From the NCBI RefSeq assembly GCF_003369915.1, contig NC_046674.1, positions 12,276,001-12,340,000 on the forward strand: a stretch of 64,000 bases of DNA. The letters are read 5' to 3'. Each line of letters opens with the position of its first letter. Within the stretch, counting starts at the first letter, position 1. The notes beneath the pieces are model-generated. The model had not been told where the DNA came from and ran no database searches. It was given only the letters and a program-made list of their open reading frames with translations. Made by a program: the position numbers and the translations under genes. This stretch comes from Drosophila miranda. Lineage: Eukaryota; Arthropoda; Insecta; Diptera; Drosophilidae. This document shows, in pieces, positions 12,448-24,149 of this stretch.

Positions 12448-12468
12448 ACTATCGCTTATCGATAGTCG
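12448..12468. promoter_or_regulatory. DRE in the Exo70/Oseg1 bidirectional promoter
   Basis: The octamer TATCGATA at 12457-12464 is the DNA replication-related element bound by DREF. It lies inside a longer imperfect palindrome with arms GACTATCG and CGATAGTC. It sits between the divergent Exo70 start codon (12358) and the Oseg1 start codon (12598), a 239-bp gap, so it probably serves both housekeeping-type promoters. Confidence 0.75.
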
Positions 12469-12597
12469 AAAGTGTTGAAAAGTGCATTTTTTTCTTGTTG
12501 TCATGGAAGCGCAGCTTGTAAACAAATCAAGAAAAATATTTTTTTTATTAGTACTATGCAGCTCCAGTAAAATAGGACTATTTTTTGCTGTGCAAAA

Positions 12598-15500
12598 ATG
12601 CGTGGCGTCCTCAAATGGTTGGAGCGCATAGAGTTCCCAAGTACCAAAGATGGCGAGACCAGGTAGTGTATTTACAGCATAACAGCCTGTTGCTCGCACT
12701 GAGAAAGCCCGTTCTTGCAGCGTACACAGCGTTTGCTACGCCCCGGATGGCAGCCAATTGGTGGTTGCCGCCGGCGATCGTTTGCTCATCTATAATCCCA
12801 GCGATGGATCACTCCTGAATACGCTGAAGGCGCACAAAGACACGGTGAACTGTGTGGCGTATTCACGCGATGGCAAACGCTTTGCCAGCGGAGCCTCCGA
12901 CAAAATGGTCATTGTATGGTCGCCGCAACTGGAAGGGCTACTTAAGTACTCGTAAGTGGTGGAAATGCTAATGATTTCATTGGGAGAATACTCTAAAGAT
13001 ATGGATTTCCATACAGGCACGGCGATTCCATTCAATGCATGAGCTTCAATCCCGTCTCGCACCATTTGGCCTCCTGTTCGATGTCCGATTTTGCCTTCTG
13101 GTCGGCGGATCAGAAGGCTGTGCAAAAGTACAAAATATCAGCTCGCGTAAATGGCTGCTCTTGGACAAACGATGGCCAGTACCTCATCATGGGCTTAGCC
13201 AATGGCACAATCTCCATACGAAACAAGTTGGGCGAGGAGAAGGGCCGCATCGATCGGCCGGGTGGGCCGAACAGCAACGTTTTCAGTGTACAATGTTGCC
13301 CAGCGGCCGGGCCAGGTAGTGTGGACACTATTGCCGTGGTAGACTGGAGCCAAACACTCTCATTCCATACGCTCAGCGGTCAAATGATAGGCAAGGAGCG
13401 AACCCTGGGCTTTGATCCCCTTTGTCTACAATACTTTCCAAACGGAGAGTTCTGTTTGGTCGGCGGTTGCACGGGCGGCCTTTATTTCTTCACTCGCGAG
13501 GGGATACGATTGGGAACTTTGGGCGACAGTTTCGACACGTGGATATGGTCCGTGGCGCTGCATCCGAACGGGCAGTCCTACACCATTGGCTGCCAGGATG
13601 GAACGCTGGCCTGCTTCAACATAGCCTCGAGTACAGTGCACGCCCTCTACAGAGAACGATACGCCTTTCGAGAGAACATGTGCGATGTGATCATTCAGCA
13701 TCTGATCTCTGGCCAAAAGGTGCGCATCAAGTGCCGGGATCTCGTCCAGAAAATAGCCATCTATCGCAATCGGCTGGCAGTGCAGCTGCCAGAGCGAGTG
13801 GTTCTGTACGAGCTGAGCTCTGGGGAGGATCAACCAATGCACTACAAAGTCAGGGAGAAGATTCAACAGAAGTTTGACTGCAGCCTGCTGGTGGTCTGCG
13901 GTCGCCACATTGTCCTGTGCCAGGAGAAGCGCCTGCAGTGCCTGGACTTCATTGGCATCCTGCAACGAGAATGGATAATGGATTCCTTCATACGATATAT
14001 CAAGGTGACTGGCGGCCCAGTCGGCCGTGAAGGCCTGATGGTGGGCTTGAAGAATGGTCAAGTATTTCGTATCTTTCTCAACAACTCGCTGCCCCTGCTG
14101 ATCACGACAGCCGTCTCAGCGGTCCGTTGCTTGGACATCAATGCCAAACGTAGCAAAATCGCTGTGGTGGATGATGTTGGCCGTCTGGTGGTGCGGGATA
14201 TTGTCAACGACACCATACTCTATCAGGACACTGGTGTGAACAGCGTCACCTGGAACACCCATCTCGATACCATGCTCTGCTACACTCATACCACGGGTGG
14301 CCTAAGTGTGAGAGTCGGAAATTTGCCGCCTCGAGCCCCGCAGAATATGCACGGCGTGGTGGTGGGTCTGTGTGGGGCCACTGCTTTCTGTCTGCGCGGA
14401 AATATAATGCACAACACTCCACTGGCCTTGGGCTCCACCATGTGGCAATTCATTGAGGCAGGCCTGTTTGAGTAAGTTTGCTCATCGTTCGGAATGAATG
14501 ACCATTTCGAATGCAATCTCTATCGTTCCAGGGAAGCCTACCAGGTGGCCTGCTTGGGAGTGACCACCGGCGACTGGGAGGGACTGGCCCAATCGGCCCT
14601 GGAAGCCCTGCATATCAATATAGCCCGCGATGCGTATGTCAAGGTGAGGAATCTGCCGTGGCTCAAGCTGATCAGCGAACTGCGGGACCAACAGCAACGT
14701 TCGGCAGTGCCCAAAGAGGTGCTTTTGGGCGAAAACTGTGCCTTTGCTGGGAAATTCAAGGAAGCCGCTCGCTTGTTTCTCAAATGTGGACAGTCGCCAC
14801 GGGCTCTCGAGATGTACACCGATTTGCGCATGTTCGATCTGGCCCAGGAGTATCTTAGAGATGGCACTGAGCAGGAAAAGAAGGAACTTGTGCGCAAGCG
14901 AGCGGAATGGGCCTATTCCGTGAAGGAGCCGCGAGCTGCTGCCGAGCTCCTGCTTTCGGCTGGCGAGAATCAAAAGGCCATCGATATTGTGGCCGAACAG
15001 GGATGGGCGGATGTGTGAGTAGATCCTGGCGTTGATAGATCCTTGCCTGCATACTGAATTGCTTGCTTTAGTCTCTACGATATCGGACGTCGCCTCAGCC
15101 TCAGCGATCGCGATGCCTTGGAATCGGTGGCGCAGAATTTGAAGACTCTAAAAGCCCTGCCCCTGGCTGCTGAAATATTCAAGAAGCTCGGGGACGAGGC
15201 TCAGGTGGTGCAGTTGCACGTAGAGGTTCGTGACTGGCCGGAGGCGTTTCGTCTGGCGGAATCGTTGTCCGAGCTCCTGCCCACGGTGCACTACCAGCAT
15301 GGCCAATGGCTGGCCGAAACGGATCAGTTTATAGAGGCACATCAGGGTGAGTTTTCTCCCCAATTGAAGCGGCAATTCGATGTCTTACTTTTCGTTTATT
15401 TTGCTAGCATATCTGAAGGCAGGACGGACCAAGGAAGCCAATCGCTTGCTGAAGCAGTTGAGCATCACGGCCATCGTGGAGGAGCGATATCTAGATGCGA

Positions 15501-16724
15501 GCTACTTTTACTGGCTACTGGCCAAGCAATCTCTGGACATTTACCATGCAAAGGAGTAGGTTACTATTATTATTACTATTGGCGCGCTACGAACGACTGT
15601 TAATTTATATTTTTTTGTAAACAGTGAACAGAATCCAATCGATCATAATCTGGCCGAATACAGAAATCATTTGCGCATTGCCAAGGTGTACTATGCCTAT
15701 GCCGTGATCTACAGCTACATGAAGGAACCCTTCACCACTCACTCGCCCGTCAGTCTGTTCAACGTCAGCCGCTTCATACTTAATGAGGTGGAGCACAAGG
15801 GCGTGCCCAAGGGTGTGAGCATGTTGTAAGCCATAGCATTGATCCCCATTGATTGAGGCCACAGGCTCATCTGTTATACCCTTTTCCAGCTCTGTTCTGT
15901 TTACCTTGGCCAAGCAGGCGAAGTTCCTGCAGGCCAACAAATTGTGTTTGCTGATCAACAAGCGACTGCAGTCACTCAAACCACCGGCCGGAGTTCAAGA
16001 GCAGATTGATGTAAGTTGCGAGACCCAGAAAATCGATTTCGAATATGAATAAAACTCAAATTTGAATTTCCAGCTAAATTTCCTAAACAGCAAGGCATGC
16101 AAAAGTGGCTTCAATGATCCCGAGGAGCTGCTGCCTCTGTGCTACAAGTGCTCTAACTACAGTCAACATTTAAACAGCAATTGCTGCCCGACCTGCAGGC
16201 AGGACTACATATTCTCGTTTGTTTCATTTGGTATGTGATTCTGCATTCCAGCAAGGCATGGTCTTTACTAACTTAACTCTTTGCCCCGTAGAAATCCTAC
16301 CCCTAGTACAATTCTATCCCGAAGTGGATATATCGGATGCCGAGGCCGAGCGTTTGCTACTGGCCCCGGCCAAGCATGTGGAGGATTCAGATCCCTTCAA
16401 CGAAGATGTGGCCAGTGCTTTGCCCTTGAGCTTGGATCGGAATGGCCTGCGTGCCATAGATCCAAATCATGTGCTGATACTCAAGCGACAGGGCAAGAAC
16501 GTACGAAATGTCTACTATCGCAATATTTTGCCCGATCTACAAGTCACCTATTGCCCACAGTGTCTGCTGGTAATTTTCTATATTATCTATAGTAAATATA
16601 TGATGAAATAAAACTGATTCATTTGCAGCTCTTCTATGCCGAGGACTTTGAGCTGCAGGTGCTACAAAAGGGATACTGTCCGTTTTGTCACACATCCTCG
16701 GATAAGTTGATGGAAGACTTTTGA
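12598..16724 (+). CDS. Oseg1: Oseg1, intraflagellar transport protein IFT122
   Basis: Eleven coding exons, 12598-12662, 12721-12951, 13017-14471, 14532-15014, 15072-15346, 15408-15555, 15625-15825, 15890-16010, 16074-16230, 16292-16569 and 16629-16724, join in frame to 1169 aa. The N-terminal half is WD40 repeats; characteristic stretches include [32 protein letters not shown] and DKMVIVWS. The middle and C-terminal part is the alpha-helical TPR-like half of IFT-A proteins, starting around [15 protein letters not shown]. Zinc-ribbon-like cysteine pairs follow near the C-terminus ([21 protein letters not shown]). IFT122 is a core IFT-A subunit for retrograde ciliary transport; in flies it acts in ciliated sensory neurons. 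It converges with NDOR1, the stops being 97 bp apart. Start codon and exon phases are unambiguous. Confidence 0.95.
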
Positions 16725-16821
16725 GAATGTACTACACGTTCGTTCATAGATATAAGATATAATTTCCGTCCAAAATTGTACAAATAGGAACACATACGAG
16801 TACAAGCAATTTCAATTGACC

Positions 16822-18573
16822 TTACGCCCACGTTTCTTCCTGATACCGTCGCTGCTTGAGCATCAGATCCACATAATCGCCCTGGCCGTCAAGGATCTCG
16901 ATAAATGCCTCTCGAACTGCCTTGGGCATGTTATTGGAGTTGCCCGCCACATAGATATATGCATTCTGCTCCTTGATTAGTTGCGCCAAATGATGGCCAT
17001 TTTTCAGAATCTGATGCTGGACATAGGCCTTCCTATCCTCGTCCCGAGAGAAGGCATAATGAACCTCCACAAGTTTGTCTTTAGTCCAGGCTTCGAAGTC
17101 TTCCTGAAAATGAAAATCTGCAGCCTTATTGCGGCAGCCAAAGAATACAACAAGTGGACCAATACGGGATCCTTTCGACTGGGCATGCAATCGGTTCTGA
17201 ATGATGCTGCGGAAGGGAGCAATTCCGGTGCCTGGTCCAACCATAATCAGGGGAATTGCCAGATCCTGGGGCCACACCATTGTGCCTTTCTTGACAATGC
17301 CACAGACCTCCACTCCCGGCCTTAAGTGTTTCAGCCAGTTGGAGCACAGGCCCAGACGCGGTGTGTGCAAAATAGTCTTGTACTGGACGACGGCCACGAG
17401 CAAGTCTAGCGTGGAAGAGGATGCATCCGAAGCTATTGAGAAACTGCGCGGTTGAATCAGTGGCATCATCTCAAAGAGCTGCGATAGCGTCAGCGTGGAA
17501 GTGGCATGCCGGAAATCCTGCAAAGCCTCAATTAGATTGCGCCGTGGACGATTCACATAGGCCACCAGATCATCAATGGCTTCGGCGGAGCAGAACTCGG
17601 CGAGTTTCTCGCTCTCCATCTCATCGCTGCAATTGTGGCCCAACACTTCGAAGAATCGTTGTCTCGGCTTGGCGCTCAAGTCCCAGACATATTTGGCTGC
17701 CTGGACAAGGGTTATGGGCGCGGCAAAGGCCCTGGGCAATGGCATGTCCGGATAAGTAGCCAGCACCTCCACTGCAGTGGTCTCATCGAAGTTCAGTCTG
17801 TGTTCCCTTAGCAGCTCGAAAAATGTATTCACCGCTTCATCGCTGTTTTGGGGCTGCAAGTCAAGTACATCGCCAGGCTCCCAGCTGAGATATTCACTCA
17901 AGGATTCGAGCCTCAAGAAGCGCACATCCTGAAAGTGACTCTCTGCTGTTGTCCTCATGTTGTCTTTCAGTTTGAAGCTGTGACACTTTTGTTTCTGCGT
18001 CCAGGCAAGGTTCTCCAGCCTCACAATCAGGGGCACAGAGCCAGGAAGCTCTTTTACAAGCCACTTGCTCACAGTCTTGTTAGCCCCGTTCTGTTTGCTT
18101 TCGTCTATGCCAAGAATAGACTTTAGTGACGTCCAGAGGTCCCTTGTCCAGGTGAGGGATACACCCAAATGGCCATAGTCGTGCTGATCGTCGCACAACC
18201 CCAGCGGACACACAGAGGTGGCTCCCAGGTTCAGCAGCCGCTTGCATAGCTTCTTGGCAGCGTAATTGAACTTTGGATAGCTGGAGTCTCCGAGGCCCAG
18301 GCACGCGAACTGTAGTCCCTGCAAAGATTGGGCCGGTAAACTTCGTTTCAGCAAGAATCGCCAGGCCTGCTTCATGTTATCCGGCTCTATACCGTCCCCA
18401 GTGGTGGCCACCACGAACACAACCAGCCGCTCTTCGATGAGCTGCTGCATGTCGTAGTCCTCGAAGGATAGAACGGGGCCATGGAACCCCAGTGGACGCG
18501 ATTCCCGCCATATTTGCTCAGCCACGTCCTGGGCAGTACCGGTTTGGCTGCCGTAAAGAACTAATAGCCTCAT
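16822..18573 (-). CDS. CG13667: NADPH-dependent diflavin oxidoreductase 1 (NDOR1/Tah18, CG13667-like)
   Basis: Single-exon frame of 583 aa. I take ATG at 18573 (MRLLVLYGSQTGTAQ), because the three codons upstream begin at a TTG. The N-terminal ~145 residues are a flavodoxin (FMN) domain with the SQTGTA phosphate loop. A cytochrome P450 reductase-like FAD/NADPH module follows: PRSFSIAS (FAD), VGPGTGIAPFRS around residues 440-452 (NADPH pyrophosphate), and a C-terminal YVAGNSNNMPKAV. The family passes electrons from NADPH to CIAPIN1/Dre2 for cytosolic iron-sulphur assembly. Length is normal for the family. It converges on Oseg1 and diverges from mkg-p. Membership is clear. I recall CG13667 as the fly gene at this locus but cannot verify it. 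Confidence 0.9.
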   Translation of the reverse strand: MRLLVLYGSQTGTAQDVAEQIWRESRPLGFHGPVLSFEDYDMQQLIEERLVVFVVATTGDGIEPDNMKQAWRFLLKRSLPAQSLQGLQFACLGLGDSSYPKFNYAAKKLCKRLLNLGATSVCPLGLCDDQHDYGHLGVSLTWTRDLWTSLKSILGIDESKQNGANKTVSKWLVKELPGSVPLIVRLENLAWTQKQKCHSFKLKDNMRTTAESHFQDVRFLRLESLSEYLSWEPGDVLDLQPQNSDEAVNTFFELLREHRLNFDETTAVEVLATYPDMPLPRAFAAPITLVQAAKYVWDLSAKPRQRFFEVLGHNCSDEMESEKLAEFCSAEAIDDLVAYVNRPRRNLIEALQDFRHATSTLTLSQLFEMMPLIQPRSFSIASDASSSTLDLLVAVVQYKTILHTPRLGLCSNWLKHLRPGVEVCGIVKKGTMVWPQDLAIPLIMVGPGTGIAPFRSIIQNRLHAQSKGSRIGPLVVFFGCRNKAADFHFQEDFEAWTKDKLVEVHYAFSRDEDRKAYVQHQILKNGHHLAQLIKEQNAYIYVAGNSNNMPKAVREAFIEILDGQGDYVDLMLKQRRYQEETWA

Positions 18574-19070
18574 GGTGGACAATTTTGATTTTCTGAGCCG
18601 ATAAAATTGTTTATTACCAATAGGAGAAGTGTGACCGCGGACTCATTGATAAAACATACCGTTTTAGAAATATACCAAAATATACCGTCTTATTTTAGAA
18701 ATATACCGTAAATATACTGACGAAACAAAAAAAAAACATGATGGTAATCGGTCATATTGCTGAAGACGATAGGAAAACAAAACAAAATACAACAAACCAA
18801 AAACGAATCAAAGATCAAAAACAGAAAATAGTAAGTTAGATTGCAAAAACTTTACCAAAAACTTTACAAAACTTTACACGTAGCGAGGAGGCGCACTGAA
18901 ATGGCTTCATTCCTCAACGTTGGCGCTCTTGGAAGTGTTTTCTATTGTTGATATGTCTGCTTAAATCTTTTTAACACGTTCCAAAAAAAAGGGAGCATTT
19001 AAAATTATTACCATTATAGTATTATATAATTATACGAAACCACATTTGCTTTGATTTCTTCGTAGAAAAA
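18574..19070. promoter_or_regulatory. Divergent NDOR1/mkg-p promoter with Motif 1 and Motif 6-like sites
   Basis: At 18627-18637 the minus strand reads CGGTCACACTT, one base from Ohler Motif 1 (YGGTCACACTR, bound by M1BP). At about 18659-18722 there are four AAATATACC/AAATATACT units resembling reversed Ohler Motif 6. Two of them lie in a direct repeat, TTTTAGAAATATACC, at about 18663 and 18693. No TATA box with correct spacing is evident. This fits two ubiquitously expressed divergent genes. The rest of the gap is A-rich and unremarkable. Confidence 0.55.
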
Positions 19071-21205
19071 ATGTCGGCTCCAGATAGGGTCCCAGCAGAT
19101 ACACGGGACCCAGGTGACAGTGCCGCCGACACGGTTTTCTGCACGGTGTGTGCTGCCCCCTTCCAGAATTTGACGGATTGCTCGGCCCACGAGTTGCAGA
19201 AGCACAAGAACACAAAAAACACGAAAAAAAAATTGCGGCAAAAACTCAACGCCCTATCCAAGCAGTTCGCCAGCGATCAAACCCAAAGCGAGCGCAGCAA
19301 GCTGCAGGAGGCTCTTGACAAGACCAGTGACGGCCAGTACCTGGAGACAATATTGAATCTTTATAAAGCTGACTCGATACGCCTGAATTGTACTTTCAAC
19401 CACGTGCGCAACTGCTTTGAAAAGGAAGAGGCTCTACAAGTGAAAGTATTTCCCTTTGGCTCGCTGGTTACCGGATTGGCTTTAGATGGTGAGTGGGGGT
19501 GTACATTTGGAGGATGTTTCGCCTGCTAGAATAATTATTCCTCTGGCTTCGTCTAGACAGCGACATTGACTTGTATCTGGAGTCTACGAATGATCAGTTA
19601 TCTTGCCCAAAGCGGCTCTTCAACAAAGTACTGCGGCTTCTGCACCGTTCGATATGCTTTACCGATGTCACAAACATTCGACATGCCCGGGTGCCCATTA
19701 TTAGCTGCAAGCATCAATTGACAGGCCTCCACATCGACATCAATATGTCCTATCCGAACAGCACATACAATTCTCGCTTTATCAGCGAGCTGATGAAACG
19801 CGACGACAAATTGCACAAGCTCGCTCTGTTCCTGAAAATCTGGGGAAAAAAAATTAAAGTCGTTCGAATGGGCGGCTTGAATAGCTACTGTCTGCTCAGC
19901 GTACTTCTGGTTAACCTTCAAGTGCGCCACTTGCTGCCGTCCATCAAGGAGCTGCAGACTCGTACCGAACCCATCAATGTAAACGGAGTTAATTACGCGT
20001 ACAGCCTTGAGCTGGTGCCGCCACTACCTGCCCAGATGTCCGCGCTTGAGTTAATCGGCGACTTCTTTGCATTCTGTACAAGCATAGACTTCGAGACGAC
20101 CCTTTTGTCGCCGTTTCTAGGCTGCGCCGTAGACAAGGTCGCTACGTTGGCCACACCGGGCGGCTATCCCCAGTACGAGGAACAATTAGCTGCAATTCAG
20201 GATGCGGTCGGCGAAGCACCTGAAAAATTTCATATGGATCGCACAGTTTGCGTTCAAGATCCCTTTGAGCTGCAGCGTAATGTCGCAAGAAATATATCTC
20301 AGACAGATTTCCTCTACATAAGACAATGCATGGTTATGGCCGCACAGGCATTTAAAAATCCGGAGCTACTGGCAAATCCAAAGAAACTTTATGATTACCT
20401 TCTATTCGGCCTGGCCGAAAAAATTGTGGCGGATAAGTCATTGAATTGGCCAACGCCAGCCAAGAAGTCCAAGGGTAATGCAATTCCCACCGAACAGCAA
20501 ATAGAAAAAGTAAAAGTACTAGTTCCGACAGAACAGCATCCAGAAATGACTGAAACAGAAAACGTCGAAGATCTGTCAAGAGTTAGTTGGGTTGTCCCGA
20601 CGTGCGTCCCTGAAAAAAAGCGCACGCATTTGATCTTTCCCAGCAAGAATGACCTCAAGAGCTTGCGCTCTGTAGTTTTCAGCGAATACATTGAACACAA
20701 CCGAACAATATATTACTACTGGCTGCTCTGCTATGTGGATACCATAAAGAATGTCTTGACGGAGATCTTTTCCCTTGACCTGGAACTAGAGGAATCAAAT
20801 GAGCCCTGCTATTACAAGTGGCTGATCAGGGGCACCGTGGACACCTGGACAGGTCGAGTCGGTAAGCTACTGCCAGGTCAGCCTGGCCAGTACTTCGATA
20901 TTCATAAGCAGCAGACTGTGGAGATGCTAAAGACGAGAAGCGGAAATCCACAGCAATCAGTAAGTTTAATGGGCTACTTTGCTATGCGAGCCACCGAAGA
21001 CTACCAGAAATTGGAATTGTGTGTGGAAGCGTGCCCTGGGCATTACAATGAAATGCAGCGCTTTGGATCCATCACAAAGCTCTTCAAGGCGCTTAAGGAT
21101 CTCCTGTCGAAGTACACTTTCCAGGAAAAGCTGCTAAAATGGGACATTAACAGTGTGGGATCAGTGGCCACATATTCTGAGAATATGTACACTAGTACAA
21201 AATAA
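19071..21205 (+). CDS. mkg-p: Non-canonical nucleotidyltransferase/poly(A) polymerase, monkey-king parental gene type
   Basis: Two exons, 19071-19488 and 19557-21205, give 688 aa; the 68-bp intron is GTGAGT...TCTAG. An N-terminal C2H2-type finger (Cys24, Cys27, His40, His45) precedes a Pol-beta-like nucleotidyltransferase core. The core shows FGSLVTGL, then the catalytic DSDIDLYL (Asp142, Asp144) formed across the splice junction, and a third acidic residue in LHIDINM (Asp200). A helical PAP-associated region follows. All three metal-binding aspartates are present, so the enzyme should be active. The family adds A or U residues to RNA 3' ends. Identification as mkg-p (CG7163), the parental copy of the Drosophila monkey-king family, rests on domain layout and position next to Oseg1. 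A poly(A) signal AATAAA (21201-21206) overlaps the stop codon. Confidence 0.85.
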
Positions 21206-21699
21206 AACCATTTACCTCCAATATACATACGTACCTACAGTAACCCTACAGTAAGGGTAAACATTGCTAATTTTGGTGAACATGTTCAATAGTTCTTTTT
21301 TAGTAAGTGAGTTTGTATAGTTTCCCTATACTTTCGAAATAGCGACATACTTAATTTTTTCACTCACTCTTGAGAAACACAAAACTACTACTACAGATGT
21401 GGTAGTAGACCATATTGACACTCTCCTTTAATAAAGGAAATTCGACTATTAACAAAAAGTAACAAAAGTACAGCCACTAGACCTACCAATACATAAACAT
21501 TATACGAGTATTCATAGCTACTTACAAATAAAGTTTGGCAAAAGTTTTCTTAGAGCATAATACAGGAGACTCTCATATATATGTATGTACAAGGGGAACT
21601 AGGACTAGCTTAAGCATCTATGTACAGGTTTATTGTAATACCAGATTCAAATCTGTTTAACGGCACTTGGGGCTATCTTGGCTAACCTCTTTTCCTATC
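21206..21699. other. Convergent intergenic gap between mkg-p and the DUF229 gene
   Basis: 494 bp of AT-rich sequence holding the 3' UTRs. A TTTATT at 21629-21634 is a minus-strand poly(A) signal for the DUF229 gene. An ACTACTACTAC run with nearby GTAGTAG forms a weak inverted repeat near 21385-21410. No gene is seen. Confidence 0.6.
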
Positions 21700-24029
21700 C
21701 TATCCTGTTTTCTTTTTCCGGCAAAAGCAATACTTTTTGGCAGCCGAATCCATAATGCAGTCCGACTCGCCAATGTACGCGTTGAGGCGACTAACGGACC
21801 CAGTCACCGTCATGCTGTCGTCTGTCTGATTGTGCCGCACCGTGGCCTCGAACAAGGCATTGCTGGGCGTTGTGACAAAGGTCAGGCGAACCGTTCGCGA
21901 ATTCTCCGGATCAAGGGCATTCCGGTGTGCCTGATACGCCGACTGGACGGAGGCCAAGGAGAGCGGCACACAGAGCTTCGAAACCGATCCGTTTCGGAAC
22001 CCGTATACAAACGCATTGATGTGGGCGACAACGCGTAGCGCCATGTGTCGCGTCTGCTTGGAGTTGGTCGATATTTTGTAATACGACCAGCATGTGCACC
22101 AGTGATCCTCAATGCCCACATCCGTACAGGAGCGTTGCTCCGGGACGGGCCACAGGACGCTCTGGCACTGTGGGCAGGAAGGGGCTGATCCTAGCGACTC
22201 CAGACTATTCGTTCGCCCGGACAGGGTGAGTATGTGCTTCAGTGTCATGTGCAGATCGTAGGGCGTAGTCAGACGATTGCGATTTAGGCGCAGAGCTTCA
22301 GCAATCTTTGGATGTGCCCGCCTTAGATGGGTTGGCAGCCATATGAACATCGCGGGCAGTCGTTCCTCCAGATGCCCCGACCAGGTGGTCCGTGTGGGTC
22401 CGAAGCGCACGCCATGATCGCTGAAGAACACCACCACACTGTTGTCCATCGTCCCCTGGCGCACCAGACGCTCCAGATAGCGTACCATGTACGCATCCAT
22501 GCTGCTGGTCTGCGAGATGTCGCTGTGGCTGTGCGTGTTGGTCCAAAAGAAGCCGAAGTAAGTGTCGTTGAGGAAGCGACGCGTGAACTCCATGGCGTAG
22601 TCATACACATGCTCCGCGGCCGTCTCATAGCCCAGACAATGAGGAAGGCCCATGACTATGGTGCGGTCCAGCTTGTCCTCTGCAGCGGACAGATATGGAC
22701 GTAGATAGTAGTCCACTGGGGGCTTTACGAAACCCTTTTTGAGATAGTTGAATGTGTTGATCTTTGTGGCGTCCTCCCCGTAGGCTGTCACATAGCCGTG
22801 CTTCTCGTACAGGTTCCAGATGAAGGTACACTTTTCCAGGCCACCCACCTCATAAGGAGAGCAAGCCTTTTTCGCACTCTGAAGATCGTAGCCGGTGGCA
22901 AGGGCCATGATGTTTGGAAAAGTGTTGTCGTCCACCTACCGGGAAGGAGAGACAAGGAGAGGGAGTCCTGTATACCGAGTGGAACGACAGCTAAATAGTA
23001 GATATTACCTTGTTGTAGCCCGCCAGCTCAAACCATTTGTTGTCATATAAATACTGCGCTGTCTTGGGCATGGCCCGGATAAGATTAGCCCGAGATATGC
23101 TGTCGATGCCTAGCATCAGCACACTGAGCGGCCGCAGTTTCTTCTTCTTCTCCACCCGGTCTTTCAGCCGCTGCTGCACGGCCTCCTTAATGGGTATCGT
23201 GGTATGTCCATTGATATAGATCTGCTCTCCATCCGAAGTGCACTTCACTATGATTGCCTCCACCGTGTTGGGCAGCACTATCTTGAATATGAAGCGGTGG
23301 CACTTGGAATAAGCCACCTCCGTCTCATTGACCCGTATCACCTCCATGTAGCAGCAATTAATCGAAGTGCCCACTTTGTATCCACCGAAGGCTGTCGCAT
23401 TGACGCTGAGGACATAGCTCCGGGAGAGTTCGTTGAATTTCACGTTAGTGAGGGGCGGCAGTTTCTTGCAGGGCACGTACTTGGCGCGCTTGAAGAAGCG
23501 CATCACCTCCGGTTTGTACGGATCGACCTCTTTGATCTTGCAGGAATTGCTGTACACGAGGAAGCCTTCCGGCACAAAATTAATATTTTCATTATCTTTA
23601 ACCAGATCGACAAAGGATACTGGACAGGATATACGAAATATATAACATAAAGGCGGGACCAATCAAGACGATAGGAAAACAAAAAAAATCAAAACACAAG
23701 ATAAAGAAGCAACAAAAACACATGCGGATAAGCCACTCACCATCCATGCCAGGAACTTCGGAATAATGACGGACCGTGTAATAGTTATCGTTATGCAGGG
23801 CATCCAGGTCCAGGACATTCACCCACTCCGGCCGACCGATGAGGAAGTAGCAGAATATTAAAGTCACTAAAAGTCCCAGGAGCGATTTCCTGCGCAGCAG
23901 GCAGCTCCAGGGCAGCGACCGGGACTGGGTCAGGTGGAGCATCCCCCTTGAACCCTTGGCCATATGCACGACCAGCTTCTCCGTCTCTGAGCTGTCGCAT
24001 CGTTCCAGAAGTATGCGTTTGTCAGCCAT
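21700..24029 (-). CDS. DUF229 family type II membrane protein (sulfatase-like fold)
   Basis: Three coding exons, 24029-23741, 23619-23009 and 22935-21700, give 711 aa with frame kept at both joins. A basic cytoplasmic N-terminus is followed by one hydrophobic segment (LLGLLVTLIFCYFLIG, roughly residues 50-65) and a large lumenal or extracellular domain. The domain carries alkaline-phosphatase-superfamily signatures: MLGIDSISRANL near residue 272 and VVFFSDHGVRFG near residue 470 (Asp-His as metal ligands). Cysteines are frequent, as expected for a secreted domain. DUF229 proteins are common in insects and nematodes and have no established substrate. A 74-bp intron in the 5' UTR (24148-24075; GTAAGA...TTTTTGTAG) is likely. 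I do not know which named fly gene this is. Confidence 0.88.
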
Positions 24030-24149
24030 AGCATTTAGTTGTCTCCCACACGAATACTTAATACTTAATTGTGGCTACAAAAAGTACATGTTTGTGTCCC
24101 AATATCCAGTGACAGTTAAGGGAATGATAAAATTATAGAATGTCTTACC

